A stretch of DNA of 37,333 nt, from positions 1 through 37,333 of the forward strand of contig NZ_ATYV01000025.1 of the NCBI RefSeq assembly GCF_000427865.1, given 5' to 3'. Origin of the DNA: Corynebacterium sputi DSM 45148. GTDB lineage: Bacteria; Actinomycetota; Actinomycetes; Mycobacteriales; Mycobacteriaceae. The notes beneath the pieces are model-generated. The model was given only the letters and a program-made list of their open reading frames with translations, had not been told where the DNA came from and did not search any database. Below, piece after piece: positions 15,583 through 25,584 of this stretch. Position numbers and translations under genes: made by a program. Numbering within the stretch: position 1 is the first letter of the stretch; each line of letters starts with the position of its first letter.

Positions 15583-16452
15583 ATGACCAACGACTCGAGC
15601 ATCCCGGCCAGCGTTTTCGACCTCGACTTCGACCTTGAATCGCCGGACCTCACCGACGTGGAGGTCGCCGTCTTCCTGGTGACCCGCGCCGCTTCTCTGG
15701 CCGCGCACATGCGCGAAGAAGGACTCGGTACTGAGTTCAAGACCTCCGTCTCTGACGTGGTCACCGAAGCGGACCGTGCGGCGGAAGATTTTGTCGTCAA
15801 CGCATTGGCAGAACTGCGTCCCGACGACGGCATCCTCGGCGAAGAAGGCTCATCCTCCGACGGAACCTCCGGTCGGGTGTGGGTCATCGACCCGGTCGAC
15901 GGCACCTACAACTTCACCAGCGGTTCGGACTACTGGTGCTCAGCCATTGCCCTTATTGAAGGACCGGTGAACAACCCGGAGCGGGTTGTTCTCGGTGCGG
16001 TGCACCAGACCTCGTCCGGGCGGACCTGGGTCGGCGGGCCGGAGTTGCCGACGATGGTCCACACGCTGGGCATTGGGCCGAGCCAGCCCGTCGCGGTGGA
16101 GCCTCTCTCCGGTTCGGACCCCTCGCAGATCAGCGTGGGCACCTACCTCCATGGCACCTACTTCCGTGATGCACCAAACTCGCCGGTCGATGCGGCGATC
16201 ACGTCGCGGTGGGCTGAGGCAGTCGGGATCTTCGCGACCTGGCGGACCCTCGGTTCGGCGTCGCTGGATATGGCCGGTGTCGCCGACGGCCGGATCGGCG
16301 CCTGGTTCCAGCGCACCGTCGCACCGTGGGACTGGCTACCGGGATACGCACTGGTCGCCGGCGCTGGCGGAACCGGTGACTTGGTGGACAGCTGGAGGAT
16401 CGCCGGGCACCCGGAGGCTGTGGCTCAGGTCGCGAAGGTCCTCGAGCCCTAA
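15583..16452 (+). CDS. Inositol-monophosphatase family phosphatase
   Basis: The 289-residue protein belongs to the Mg-dependent, Li-sensitive phosphatase family. Motifs: TEADRAAED (N-terminal helix), GEEGSSSDG (86-88, metal-ligand Glu), [12 protein letters not shown] (103-108, metal-ligand Asp), and the WD of [17 protein letters not shown] near the C-terminus. It likely dephosphorylates inositol 1-phosphate or a similar small phosphate. It is a paralogue of the nearby hisN. In C. glutamicum I recall the corresponding gene lying in the same place. The ATG at 15583 is preferred; the frame also offers an ATG at 15574, and the frame before that is antisense to prfB. Confidence 0.87.
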   Translation: MTNDSSIPASVFDLDFDLESPDLTDVEVAVFLVTRAASLAAHMREEGLGTEFKTSVSDVVTEADRAAEDFVVNALAELRPDDGILGEEGSSSDGTSGRVWVIDPVDGTYNFTSGSDYWCSAIALIEGPVNNPERVVLGAVHQTSSGRTWVGGPELPTMVHTLGIGPSQPVAVEPLSGSDPSQISVGTYLHGTYFRDAPNSPVDAAITSRWAEAVGIFATWRTLGSASLDMAGVADGRIGAWFQRTVAPWDWLPGYALVAGAGGTGDLVDSWRIAGHPEAVAQVAKVLEP

Positions 16453-16460
16453 GGCCACAG

Positions 16461-17120
16461 TCAGAGGTTCATCACGCCGATCACGATCAGCATCACCGAG
16501 ACCAGGCCACTAGCCGCGCGAGTGACGGTGGCTTGGTTTTCGCGAGCCTTCGTGAACATCCGGCCGAGGAACGATTTCGGCTGATGCCTGATCACTCCCA
16601 CCGCCACGGCGACAAGGAATGACAGGCTGAGCGCGACCGAGGCATAGAGGACCAACCCGAGCGCTTGCATGCCGGCCGACGGGACCTGCACGGTCAGGAC
16701 AGCCAGACCGCCTAGGAACGGCACCGAGGTCAATGACTGCGCGATGCCGAGCACCACACCCATCCCGACCGTCTTCGGTGATGCGGTCTTCAAAGGACCG
16801 AGCAGTCGTTGCTGCAGGGCAGAGGGTTCTCCCCCGCCGCCGCCCCTGATCGTGAGGATGCCGGTGACGACACCGGTGGCGATGAGGAGAATGCCGAAAA
16901 GGGCGGATTCGACGAGGCGGATGATGGGGTCGCCGATGGCATCGAAAAGCAAGAACACCAGCACCGCGGCGATGAGAAATCCGAACCACGAGCCGAAAAC
17001 CAGCAGCGACACGACCCTGCGGTAGACGCCGAACTGGAGCATCACGCCAAGTGCGACGATGACGCCGATCAACAAGAGGTTGACGGAGTCCATCAACGCA
17101 AAAACAAGGGCACTCAGCAT
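16461..17120 (-). CDS. Small integral membrane protein of unknown function
   Basis: The 219-residue protein has about six hydrophobic helices with a central Gly-rich loop ([15 protein letters not shown]). The segment layout [20 protein letters not shown] suggests a first helix with a conserved Asp-Ser-Val-Asn. It lies between two inositol-phosphatase paralogues on the opposite strand, a place where C. glutamicum also has a membrane protein, as far as I remember. No transporter family can be named safely. I chose ATG at 17120; a GTG at 17147 would add nine residues, and neither start has a strong ribosome binding site. Confidence 0.7.
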   Translation of the reverse strand: MLSALVFALMDSVNLLLIGVIVALGVMLQFGVYRRVVSLLVFGSWFGFLIAAVLVFLLFDAIGDPIIRLVESALFGILLIATGVVTGILTIRGGGGGEPSALQQRLLGPLKTASPKTVGMGVVLGIAQSLTSVPFLGGLAVLTVQVPSAGMQALGLVLYASVALSLSFLVAVAVGVIRHQPKSFLGRMFTKARENQATVTRAASGLVSVMLIVIGVMNL

Positions 17121-17162
17121 GGTCGACAAGAATACGCCCCGGCCCACCGCTACGCTTCACGC

Positions 17163-17954
17163 ATGACCTCTTACGCAGACAATCTCGCCCTCGCCCGCCG
17201 CCTCGCGGATGTCGCTGATTCCCTCACGATGTCCCGTTTCGAGTCCTCCGATCTGACAGTTGAGTCCAAGCCCGACCTGACCCCGGTGTCGGACGCGGAC
17301 TTGGAGTGCGAGAGGCAGCTGCGCGAGGTTCTTGCCGATGAGCGCCCGGACGATGAGGTCTTCGGCGAGGAGTTCGGCGGCGACGCAGTACCCGGCGGGC
17401 GCCAGTGGGTTATTGATCCGATTGACGGCACGAAGAACTTTGTCCGCGGCGTACCGGTGTGGGCCACGCTGATTGCACTGCTTGAGGATGGCAAGCCGGT
17501 CGTCGGTGTGGTGTCGGCTCCGGCTTTGGGACGCCGATGGTGGGCGTCTGCGGGCGTGGGAGCCTTCCGGTCAACGAACGTGAATGGCCGCAGCTCCGAG
17601 CGGAAGCTCTCGGTATCGGCAGTAACGGATCTGGCGGATGCCTCCATCGCGATTTCCTCTCTGTCCGGATGGAAGGACCGTGGCTTGCGCGAGCAGCTCA
17701 TCTCACTGACCGATGATGCTTGGCGGCTGCGCGGATATGGTGATTTCTTCTCGTACTGCCTCGTCGCCGAAGGCGCAGTGGACGTGGCCGCTGAACCGGA
17801 GGTATCCCTGTGGGATCTTGCTCCCCTGGCTGTACTGGTCGAAGAGGCTGGCGGCCGATTCACCTCGTTCGCAGGTGAAGACGGACCGCATGGGGGCGAT
17901 GCTGTAGCAACGAACGGACCGCTTCACGACGTAGTCCTCAACCGACTGCGCTAA
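17163..17954 (+). CDS. hisN: Histidinol-phosphate phosphatase HisN (IMPase family)
   Basis: The 263-residue protein has the IMPase motifs: [12 protein letters not shown] (35-46), GEEFGG (68-73), [19 protein letters not shown] (82-100), and [12 protein letters not shown]. The sequence is close to what I recall of corynebacterial HisN, including [18 protein letters not shown] and [12 protein letters not shown], so it should act on L-histidinol phosphate in histidine synthesis. The frame extends to 16809, but that part is antisense to the membrane protein. The ATG at 17163 gives [19 protein letters not shown]. It is divergent from the membrane-protein gene and not near other his genes, as is usual for corynebacterial hisN. 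Confidence 0.9.
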   Translation: MTSYADNLALARRLADVADSLTMSRFESSDLTVESKPDLTPVSDADLECERQLREVLADERPDDEVFGEEFGGDAVPGGRQWVIDPIDGTKNFVRGVPVWATLIALLEDGKPVVGVVSAPALGRRWWASAGVGAFRSTNVNGRSSERKLSVSAVTDLADASIAISSLSGWKDRGLREQLISLTDDAWRLRGYGDFFSYCLVAEGAVDVAAEPEVSLWDLAPLAVLVEEAGGRFTSFAGEDGPHGGDAVATNGPLHDVVLNRLR

Positions 17955-18015
17955 ACAACCCAACTCGGGCGACGCGCTGGCGAATAATTCATGAACCTTT
18001 TCTAAAGGAATACCT

Positions 18016-18043
18016 TTGCCATGAGCGCAGGGTGCGCTAACCT
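18016..18043 (+). promoter_or_regulatory. Leaderless promoter of the small Cys-motif gene
   Basis: A -35-like TTGCCA (18016-18021) and a -10 TAACCT (18038-18043, TANNNT type) are 16 bases apart. The -10 ends seven bases before the ATG at 18051, so transcription would start at the ATG itself. Leaderless genes are common in corynebacteria. Confidence 0.45.
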
Positions 18044-18045
18044 AC
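18027..18045. promoter_or_regulatory. DtxR/IdeR-like iron box, one good half-site
   Basis: The sequence GCAGGGTGC-G-CTAACCTAC can be lined up with the 19-base DtxR consensus TTAGGTTAGGCTAACCTAA. By eye the right half matches at 8 of 9 positions, the left half at 4 of 9, and the centre matches, so about 13 of 19. It overlaps the -10 of the small Cys-motif gene, where a repressor would act. DtxR binding is inference. Confidence 0.4.
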
Positions 18046-18050
18046 CTTGT

Positions 18051-18302
18051 ATGAGCAAGCACAGGCACGCACGACGCATCGAACGGTATGGGTCTCCCCT
18101 GGACCGTTACGACGCCGAGACGCGCTCCCCGCTTGCTGGCCTCCGAATGGCCACCGCGACGCCGAAGTCTCGGTGCTGCCAGAAACGCGTCCGGTGCAAT
18201 AACTGCCCGGTTGTGGTCAACAAGCTCCAGCGCGCCATCCACTCCGGCGACATCGATCTGGACTCGTTGACGGGCATCGCGCAGCGCGCCCGAATGCGCT
18301 GA
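18051..18302 (+). CDS. Small basic Cys-motif protein of unknown function
   Basis: The 83-residue protein is strongly basic and carries CCQKRVRCNNCPV (residues 50-62), a C-C-x5-C-x2-C cluster that could bind zinc, iron or a cluster. Related short actinobacterial proteins with a CC..RC..CPV core are familiar to me, but I know no function. An upstream ATG at 18021 would add ten residues; I prefer 18051 because a leaderless promoter ends exactly there. The gene is alone between hisN and the DUF3500 lipoprotein gene. A DtxR-like half-box overlaps its promoter, which makes iron control possible. Confidence 0.65.
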   Translation: MSKHRHARRIERYGSPLDRYDAETRSPLAGLRMATATPKSRCCQKRVRCNNCPVVVNKLQRAIHSGDIDLDSLTGIAQRARMR

Positions 18303-18354
18303 TCTGCTGATTTAGCGTTGACAGGAACCTCCCAGCGACTTTCCAGGGGCCTGG

Positions 18355-18377
18355 GATCACGCAGTTTTAGCGTGATC
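18355..18377. promoter_or_regulatory. Perfect inverted repeat before the DUF3500 gene
   Basis: GATCACGC and GCGTGATC form a perfect eight-base inverted repeat with a seven-base centre (AGTTTTA), ending three bases before the ATG at 18381. Just before it is CCAGG-GG-CCTGG, a second small palindrome. A TTGACA (18318-18323) lies farther upstream. The repeat could be an operator over the transcription start, or an RNA hairpin at the start codon. Confidence 0.45.
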
Positions 18378-18380
18378 ATC

Positions 18381-19580
18381 ATGAGCACAACACATAAGAC
18401 CGCCAGGCTCGCACTCGCAGCTCTGGTCGCCGGTTCCCTCACACTCACTGCCTGTTCCACCGAAGCTGTCTCCGGTAGTTCGGCGACGGTTGTGGAGATG
18501 GAGGCGTCGGGAAGCGATGCCGTAACCACCGCAGAGACAATCTCGGATACCGCGGCCGCAGCGCAGGCATTCCTGGAGACTTTGACGGACGAGCAGCGCG
18601 AAGCCGTTCTCTACGACTACAGCGACGAGACCAAGACGACCTCCTGGTCGAACTTCCCTGTCACCTTCGTCGAGCGCGCCGGCCTAAATCTCACCGACCT
18701 CACCGACGACCAGCGCGAGGCCGCCATGGCTGTCCTCGAAGCTCTGCTGAGTGAATCCGGGTACGAGACTGCCGCTGGGATCATGGACGGCGACCAATAC
18801 CTCCTGGAGAACAGCGACTCCACCGAAGATTCGCTAGGCCAGTACTACATCGCGTTCTTCGGCGTCCCGTCTGATTCCGCAGCGTGGCAGCTCCAGTTCG
18901 GTGGCCACCATCTTGGACTGAACGCCACGATTAATGGATCAAGCGACGAGATCACTTTCGCGCCAACCCATCTCGGCTCCCAACCGGCGGTGTACACCAA
19001 TGCCTCCGGTGAGGAGGTCCAACCGCTGGCTGGGATGTACGAGACCGCCTTCGCCTTTTACGGCAGCCTCAGCAACGAGCAGCTCAACGCCCTGTACCAA
19101 GGGGAGGAAGTTTCCAACTTGCAGTGCGCCCCAGGCGACACATGCGAATACCCCACAGGTACCGGGCTCACAGGATCGGAGTTGAGCGAGAACCAAAAGA
19201 CATTGCTTCTCGACGTCATCTCCAACTGGATCGGCCTCGCGGACTCAGAGACCACCGCACAGACCCTGGCCGAGATCGAGGAAACCCTCGACGACACCTA
19301 CATCAACTGGTCCGGAGCAACCGACTACGACATGACCTCTGGCGACGGCATCTACTTCCAGATCTCCGGCCCGGACGTGTACATCGAATTCTCGAATCAG
19401 CAGTGCTCTGCGGGTGCGGACGTCGAAGGCGTGGTCACCGGCGGCTGGGGCCATATCCACACCATCTACCGTGACCCGTCCAATGACTACGCCGGAAGCG
19501 CAACCCAAGAAGAGGCATCCGGCATGAGTGGTCCGGGTGGCATGCAGATACCCAACCAGGGTGACCTGCCGACGATCTAA
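18381..19580 (+). CDS. DUF3500-family lipoprotein
   Basis: The 399-residue protein begins with MSTTHKTARLALAALVAGS and the lipobox LTAC, so Cys25 would be lipidated and the protein anchored outside the cytoplasmic membrane. The mature part looks like a DUF3500 domain: LTDEQREAVLYDY near the start, GHHLGLNATI in the middle, and HIHTIYRD near the C-terminus. These His-rich patches might bind metal. Function of the family is not established. The frame starts at 18318, but ATG 18381 gives the signal peptide. No Shine-Dalgarno is visible before it. Its stop overlaps the last bases of the convergent acyltransferase pseudogene. Confidence 0.8.
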   Translation: MSTTHKTARLALAALVAGSLTLTACSTEAVSGSSATVVEMEASGSDAVTTAETISDTAAAAQAFLETLTDEQREAVLYDYSDETKTTSWSNFPVTFVERAGLNLTDLTDDQREAAMAVLEALLSESGYETAAGIMDGDQYLLENSDSTEDSLGQYYIAFFGVPSDSAAWQLQFGGHHLGLNATINGSSDEITFAPTHLGSQPAVYTNASGEEVQPLAGMYETAFAFYGSLSNEQLNALYQGEEVSNLQCAPGDTCEYPTGTGLTGSELSENQKTLLLDVISNWIGLADSETTAQTLAEIEETLDDTYINWSGATDYDMTSGDGIYFQISGPDVYIEFSNQQCSAGADVEGVVTGGWGHIHTIYRDPSNDYAGSATQEEASGMSGPGGMQIPNQGDLPTI

Positions 19581-20806
19581 AGTCGCTTCCCCCACGGTGA
19601 CGGCGGGGCCGGATTCCGAGTGATCACATCCGTGAAGCGACGCAACAGCCACGCCAACGGGATCGTGATCGCCGAAGTCACCACAAAGACACCAAAGGTT
19701 GAGCCTTGGAACGTGTTGTAGTCCAGCATGGGCATCACATGCTCCATGACAATCAGGTGGATGAGGAAGAACTCGTACGAGATCTCGCCGACCCAATTGA
19801 GGGCAGGGTGTCGAAGCCAGCGGGCGCCGGGGATGGGGACGTCGGGAAGCGGTTCTTTTTCACGCAGTACCAGCGGCGCCATGATCGCCGCTGCGGTGGC
19901 GAGGTAGAGCACGTTTTTCCACAGCGCCTCGCTGAGCTGGTCCGGGACGAGAGTCGCGGGGCCAGCGAGCGTGGTCGTTGAAAACAGGAAAAACGCCGCA
20001 GCGAGGGGCCACGCGAACGCGACAGAAACTCTGGCACCCATCCAGGCCAGGACTGCCAGTGCCATGCCGGCGGCGAACCAGTCGAAGTACCCCACCAGCC
20101 ACAGGCGCGCCATGTACGGCATCGCATCCCACTGGTGCGAAAGAATCGCCCACAGCGGAGACAGCACACCAAACCCGACGACAAGGCCGAGCACCAATCA
20201 CGGCCTCCACACACCACGGGCCAGCCACCAGATCAGCAGGCCGACAAACGGCAGCACCAGGTAAAAGCCCACCTCCACGACCATGGACCAAAAGTGCGTG
20301 GTGCCCGCGTGGAACCAACCGAGCTCCGCCGACTGCAAGAAGAACATGGTCCGGAAGAAGCCCTCCCAGCCCGTGGCGTTGTCGGGGGCGTCCGGCTCAA
20401 GACCTGGCAGTGGCCACACGTCGAGGAGGTAAATCGCGATGACGGTGATCCAGTAGCCCGGCAAAATGCGCCTCGCCCGATGCCAGGCGTAACGACGCAA
20501 AGAGGGCAACTCTCCAGTGCCCGTCGGCTCCGCGCCGGAGGTGTCCAGCAATGTGCGCACCCATGGGCGGAACAACAGAAATCCAGAGAGGACGAAGAAC
20601 AGAGTCACACCGACTTCGAGGCGCGCTGCGACCCGTCCAATCCAGTCATCGGTGTAGTGGCCCGTCCAGAACGCCGCATGGGAGAGGCAGACCGCCAGCG
20701 CCGCCAGAGCACGAATACTGGTCGGTTCCGGCAAGCGAATACCGGAGCCAGGGCGGAAACCGAGACCGGTGCGTGGCTATTTGTTAATCAAAGGTGCGGC
20801 AGTCAC
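19577..20806 (-). pseudogene. Acyltransferase-3 (OafA-like) gene with two in-frame nonsense codons
   Basis: One frame of about 410 codons runs from a GTG at 20806 (AAGG upstream) to the TAG at 19577, coding for an acyltransferase-3 membrane enzyme that O-acylates cell-surface glycans. The N-terminal half has SIRALAALAVCLSHAAFW (catalytic His) and YAWHRARRILPGYW; the C-terminal half has ISYEFFLIHL. The frame is broken twice: TAG at 20777-20779 near the start, and TGA at 20198-20200 (after GVWRP). The sequence on both sides of each stop is homologous-looking and in frame, so these are point mutations, CAG to TAG and CGA to TGA being the simplest. Size without the stops is normal. Each fragment alone could not make a complete enzyme. 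Confidence 0.85.
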
Positions 20807-20850
20807 GGTGCACACCTTAGCCCCTGAAACATATTCCAGAACAAATACAA

Positions 20851-20892
20851 GAAAAGAGGCCGGACACTGACTTTCGTCTGTGTCCGACCTCT
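20851..20892 (-). terminator. Intrinsic terminator of the first tRNA-fMet gene
   Basis: On the minus strand, AGAGGTCGGACACAGAC, a GAAA loop and GTCAGTGTCCGGCCTCT form a stem of about 17 pairs (one G-U, one A-A mismatch), followed by TTTTCTTG. It starts nine bases after the tRNA. Confidence 0.9.
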
Positions 20893-20900
20893 TCTATCAG

Positions 20901-20974
20901 TAGCGGGGACAGGATTCGAACCTGCGACCTCTGGGTTATGAGCCCAGCGAGCTACCGAGCTGCTCCACCCCGCG
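20901..20974 (-). tRNA. Initiator tRNA-fMet (CAT), copy 1
   Basis: The 74-base cloverleaf (no encoded CCA) has acceptor GCGGGG/CCCCGC, anticodon loop CTCATAA with anticodon CAT, and the anticodon stem ending in three G:C pairs (CTGGG/CCCAG) that mark initiators. The first pair is C1 x U72, unpaired as in initiator tRNAs. The T arm is GCAGG-TTCGAAT-CCTGT. It is identical to the copy at 25351-25424. Confidence 0.96.
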
Positions 20975-21005
20975 CCAACTGCATTCAGCAGCACGTGCCA
21001 GTCTC

Positions 21006-21033
21006 GATGACCAACAAGAGGTAACTGTAACAG
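21006..21033 (-). promoter_or_regulatory. Conserved upstream block of tRNA-fMet copy 1
   Basis: A 28-base segment about 32 bases upstream of the tRNA matches the equivalent segment of the other copy at 25 of 28 positions (mismatches only at three sites). The intervening DNA is not conserved. This suggests a shared promoter element retained after duplication. Confidence 0.5.
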
Positions 21034-21061
21034 GGCCTCGGGCAGATTGGCTAATCGGTGT

Positions 21062-22726
<1,665 letters not shown>

Positions 22727-22731
22727 CTAGT

Positions 22732-22746
22732 TTACAGTCACTGTAA
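22732..22746. promoter_or_regulatory. Perfect palindromic operator TTACAGT-C-ACTGTAA
   Basis: This 15-base perfect palindrome lies between the divergent efflux and TetR genes. It overlaps a possible -35 of the tetR promoter (TTTACA, 22731-22736, with TACATA 17 bases on) and lies next to a TAAACT on the other strand. It is the obvious binding site for the TetR protein encoded next to it. Confidence 0.7.
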
Positions 22747-22836
22747 TTTGAGATACATACTATGCACCTAAGGGTGCTGAAAGTGCAAAATGTCGCGCAT
22801 GACATACTGAAACGATCGATCAGGAGTTGATGAATC

Positions 22837-23448
22837 TTGCCTCCACGCGGACGCGAAGCCACTGCCTCGGCCATTGAAAAGGCCACGCTCGACATGATGC
22901 TGAAGCACGGCTACGACAACGTCACCGTCGACATGATCTGCGGTGAGGTGGGGATCAGCCAACGCACGTTCTTCAATTACTTCCCCACCAAGGACGATGC
23001 GGTCCTTGGCCGCGACTTGCCTCAGATCGACCAGCAAGCCTCTCGGCGTTTCGTCCTCTCGGACGACTCTTTGCTTCTCGACGCCCTATCACTCATCCAC
23101 TGGCCTGCCACCTCACCGGGCCCTCGTCCTATCGACGAGCGGATCCGGGTGATCTCCCACTCCCCCGCGCTCATCGGGAAACAGACCGAGCGATTCGGCG
23201 CCCTTGAGGCGGAACTCAAAGAGATCATCGGGTTACGGCTTGAGCACCAACGACCGGAATCAACAGAGGAAGACCGCGCCGCAGAGGCCGCGATGGTCAC
23301 GCAGTTGCTGGGCGGGGCGATGCGGTTCATGGGAATGTCTGCAAAGGATGGCGGCCTCAGCATGGAAGAGATCATGCAACGGACGCATGCCACCCTGGAA
23401 CGGGTGCTGACGGATTCCCCGGCTCCGAAAACTGATGAGGCTAATTAG
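22837..23448 (+). CDS. TetR-family regulator, divergent from the DHA2 pump
   Basis: The 203-residue protein has a standard TetR N-terminal domain: ATASAIEKATLDMMLKHGYD then VTVDMICGEVGISQRTFFNY, with the F-F-N-Y-F signature, followed by a helical ligand domain of normal length. It should repress the divergent pump and itself through the palindrome at 22732. The start is a TTG at 22837, the only start giving MPPRGREATASA; AGGAG lies ten bases upstream. An ATG at 22830 is out of frame. It ends with a polar tail (APKTDEAN). Confidence 0.87.
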   Translation: MPPRGREATASAIEKATLDMMLKHGYDNVTVDMICGEVGISQRTFFNYFPTKDDAVLGRDLPQIDQQASRRFVLSDDSLLLDALSLIHWPATSPGPRPIDERIRVISHSPALIGKQTERFGALEAELKEIIGLRLEHQRPESTEEDRAAEAAMVTQLLGGAMRFMGMSAKDGGLSMEEIMQRTHATLERVLTDSPAPKTDEAN

Positions 23449-23774
23449 CCTAGGACCTCTTGGGGCGGCTAATGTCCACCATGATTTTTGGCGGGCCACG
23501 ATCGCAATGTAGGTGCCGCCAGCGATGAACCCACTTTTCAGCGAGGTGTCCTTTGTGACCCAGGCCTTCTAGCCGTCCGCCTTCCCCACATCAGTCTACC
23601 CGACCATGTCTAGGGGCGGATGTTGCATTGGCCTGAGCCTTGTCACTCGCCCCGCTTTGTCGTTCTCAATCCCGGGTGCAGCTCTGCCGACTGCCCTGGG
23701 ATTTTCGTGTTTCTGCAGCTCCCCCGGGCGTTCTTCGGCGGACTCCCCGATTCAATGAATCAGGAAAGTTTTCA
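23449..23774. other. 326-base gap with a protein-like remnant and no intact gene
   Basis: No intact gene is visible. On the minus strand about 23470-23590 codes in one frame for a protein-like stretch with internal stops, containing KAWVTKDTSLKSGFIAGG and YIAIVARQKSWWT; it may be the end of a decayed gene that I cannot identify. The last bases hold the inverted repeat GATTC-AAT-GAATC (23749-23761), just before AGGAAAG, the ribosome binding site of the next gene. Confidence 0.4.
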
Positions 23775-25227
23775 ATGTCATCCCCACATCCCGAGGTAGA
23801 TTCCCGCACCCTGGGCCCATTACGTTCCACTCCACTGGTGGCCCGCATCGTCCTAGCCGTGGTGCTCGTCGCCGAGTTGATGAACTCGATTGACCATTCA
23901 ATCGTGCTCAATGCCGTCCCGACTCTGCGGGACACCCTCGGAGCCGGACCTGCAGCCGTGCAGTGGCTGACCGTCGGCTACTCGTTGGCACTGGCCGTTG
24001 GACTTGTCACAGGGGGTCGCCTCGGAGACGCTTACGGGCGTCGTCGGATATTCCTCACTGGCACCGCCATCTTCACCGTCGCCTCGCTACTGTGCGGAAT
24101 CGCGCCTAATCCTGAGGTCCTTGTGGCCTCCCGCGTCTTGCAGGGCGCAGGTGCCGCGATCATGCTGCCGCAGGTCCTCGCGACTATTCACGTCACCTTC
24201 AGCGGCGAGGCCCGGAGCAAGGCATTCGGCCTCTATGGAGCGATCCTCACGATCGGGGCCGTGCTTGGCCCGGTGCTCAGTGGAGCGCTGCTGGAGCCTG
24301 ACCTGTTCGGTTTGGGCTGGCGATCGATCTTCTTGATCAACCTGCCCATCTGCATAGCAGTGTTAGTGCTGGGCCGACTTTTCATCGAGGAGTCGACGTC
24401 GGAAAGCCCTGAGCGCCCGGACTTCCTCGGCATGTTCCTGTCCGCCCTCGCTGTCGTGCTCATCGTGTTCCCGCTGACCCAAGGCGCGCAGCACGGCTGG
24501 CCGCTGTGGACCTTCGCACTTCTTCTAGCAGGGATTGGCACGATTGCGGAGTTCGTCATTCAGCAAAAGGGACGCCAAGACAATGCCCCGACGATCTCGT
24601 TGTCGATGTTCTCTCACCGCGGATTCTCTGCAGGCCTCACTGCACAACTGGTGTTTGGCGTGTTGTCCGGAATGTTCTTCATCACGCTCACGATCTTCCT
24701 TCAGACCGGACTGGGGATGACTACTCTCGAGGCATCCGTCGCATTCGTCCTCCTCACCGCCGGTGAACTCATCGGAGTGATCGTGGCGGTGGCGGTCCAG
24801 AGCGCAGGACGTTTCGGGCGCCGACTACCGCAGGCGGCTGCGCTTCTCGCAGCGGCTGCAGTGATCGTGTTCGTCGTTGTGATCGCACATTGGCAAGCAG
24901 ATCTGACGATGGTTTTCATGGCGCTGCCGCTAATCATGCTCGGAAGCGCTTTTGGCGCGATCGGCGGACCACTCGCCGACCTATCGCTGCACGACGTCGT
25001 CCACGAAGACGCAGGATCCGCCTCTGGTCTCTTCAATACCTCAATCCACCTGGGAATGGCCCTCGGGACGGCTTTGACCGGGCTGGTGTTCTTGAACGAC
25101 GGATGCAGCGCTTAACCGGGAGGCGTTCATTGGTGTCCTGTGGACTATCTCAGGCGCCTTTGCAGTGATCTGGGCCCTGATGTTCATCATGCCGGCGAAC
25201 TCCCCAGAGAAGGAGCCCAGCCGCTAG
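23775..25227 (+). pseudogene. DHA2-family MFS transporter with 3' frameshift
   Basis: The frame from ATG 23775 (AGGAAAG upstream) codes 446 residues of a DHA2 major facilitator: SIDHSIVLNAVPTLRDTLG, GGRLGDAYGRRRIF and YGAILTIGAVLGPVLSG are its motifs. It stops at 25115 after LTGLVFLNDGCSA. The missing last helix is found one base out of frame, from 25108 to the TAG at 25227: ALNREAFIGVLWTISGAFAV, then IWALMFIMPANSPEKEPSR. One extra base around 25100-25110 therefore split the gene. The remaining protein would have 13 of 14 helices; it could be inactive, or the lesion could be a sequence error. It would otherwise be a second efflux pump next to the first one. Confidence 0.75.
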
Positions 25228-25305
25228 TTCGCCACCTTCCACTGGTGCGCCACCGACTCCCATGGAAAGGGCGTCGGTGGACCAGCGAGGGACTCAAAAT
25301 ACGAG

Positions 25306-25341
25306 AAAACCGGCCGCAGATTTTCATCTGCGGCCGGTTTT
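25306..25341 (-). terminator. Intrinsic terminator of the second tRNA-fMet gene
   Basis: AAAACCGGCCGCAGAT, a four-base loop and ATCTGCGGCCGGTTTT form a perfect 16-pair stem. Read on the minus strand, it ends in TTTTCTCG. It lies nine bases after the tRNA and may also serve the convergent MFS gene, since the A/T arms are symmetrical. Confidence 0.9.
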
Positions 25342-25350
25342 CGTTCGTGG

Positions 25351-25424
25351 TAGCGGGGACAGGATTCGAACCTGCGACCTCTGGGTTATGAGCCCAGCGA
25401 GCTACCGAGCTGCTCCACCCCGCG
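25351..25424 (-). tRNA. Initiator tRNA-fMet (CAT), copy 2
   Basis: The sequence is identical over 74 bases to the copy at 20901-20974, with anticodon CAT, three G:C pairs at the end of the anticodon stem and the unpaired first position. It is on the same strand. The terminator downstream is different in sequence. Confidence 0.96.
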
Positions 25425-25456
25425 TCAACTGTGTTGCCACAGCGCCTGTCGGTCGT

Positions 25457-25484
25457 GATGACCAACAGGAGGAAACTCTAACAG
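25457..25484 (-). promoter_or_regulatory. Conserved upstream block of tRNA-fMet copy 2
   Basis: This is the counterpart of the 28-base block at 21006-21033, identical at 25 of 28 positions and at the same distance from the tRNA. The shared block suggests the promoter or upstream element of both initiator tRNA genes. Confidence 0.5.
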
Positions 25485-25525
25485 CATCACGCTGCCAGAG
25501 CCAACCCGCAGGTCACGCAGAGAAA

Positions 25526-25542
25526 GAGGTCTTTGAAACCTC
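25526..25542 (-). terminator. Weak hairpin after the UPF0182 gene
   Basis: On the minus strand GAGGT-TTCAAAG-ACCTC is followed by TTTCTCTG. The stem has only five pairs, so it is a weak terminator at best. Confidence 0.35.
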
Positions 25543-25584
25543 GTTACTTCCCTGCGCTTCCCTGTAAACCACTGTCGTACTTTC

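Noticed and set aside
14418..15905. Programmed frameshift in prfB
   Set aside because: The frame is continuous from ATG 15533; the further open frame upstream is antisense to the phosphatase gene and does not require a frameshift.
25140..25391. Open frame of 83 codons reading through the end of the MFS gene and tRNA
   Set aside because: It crosses the terminator and the tRNA gene and has no domain; it is a chance frame.
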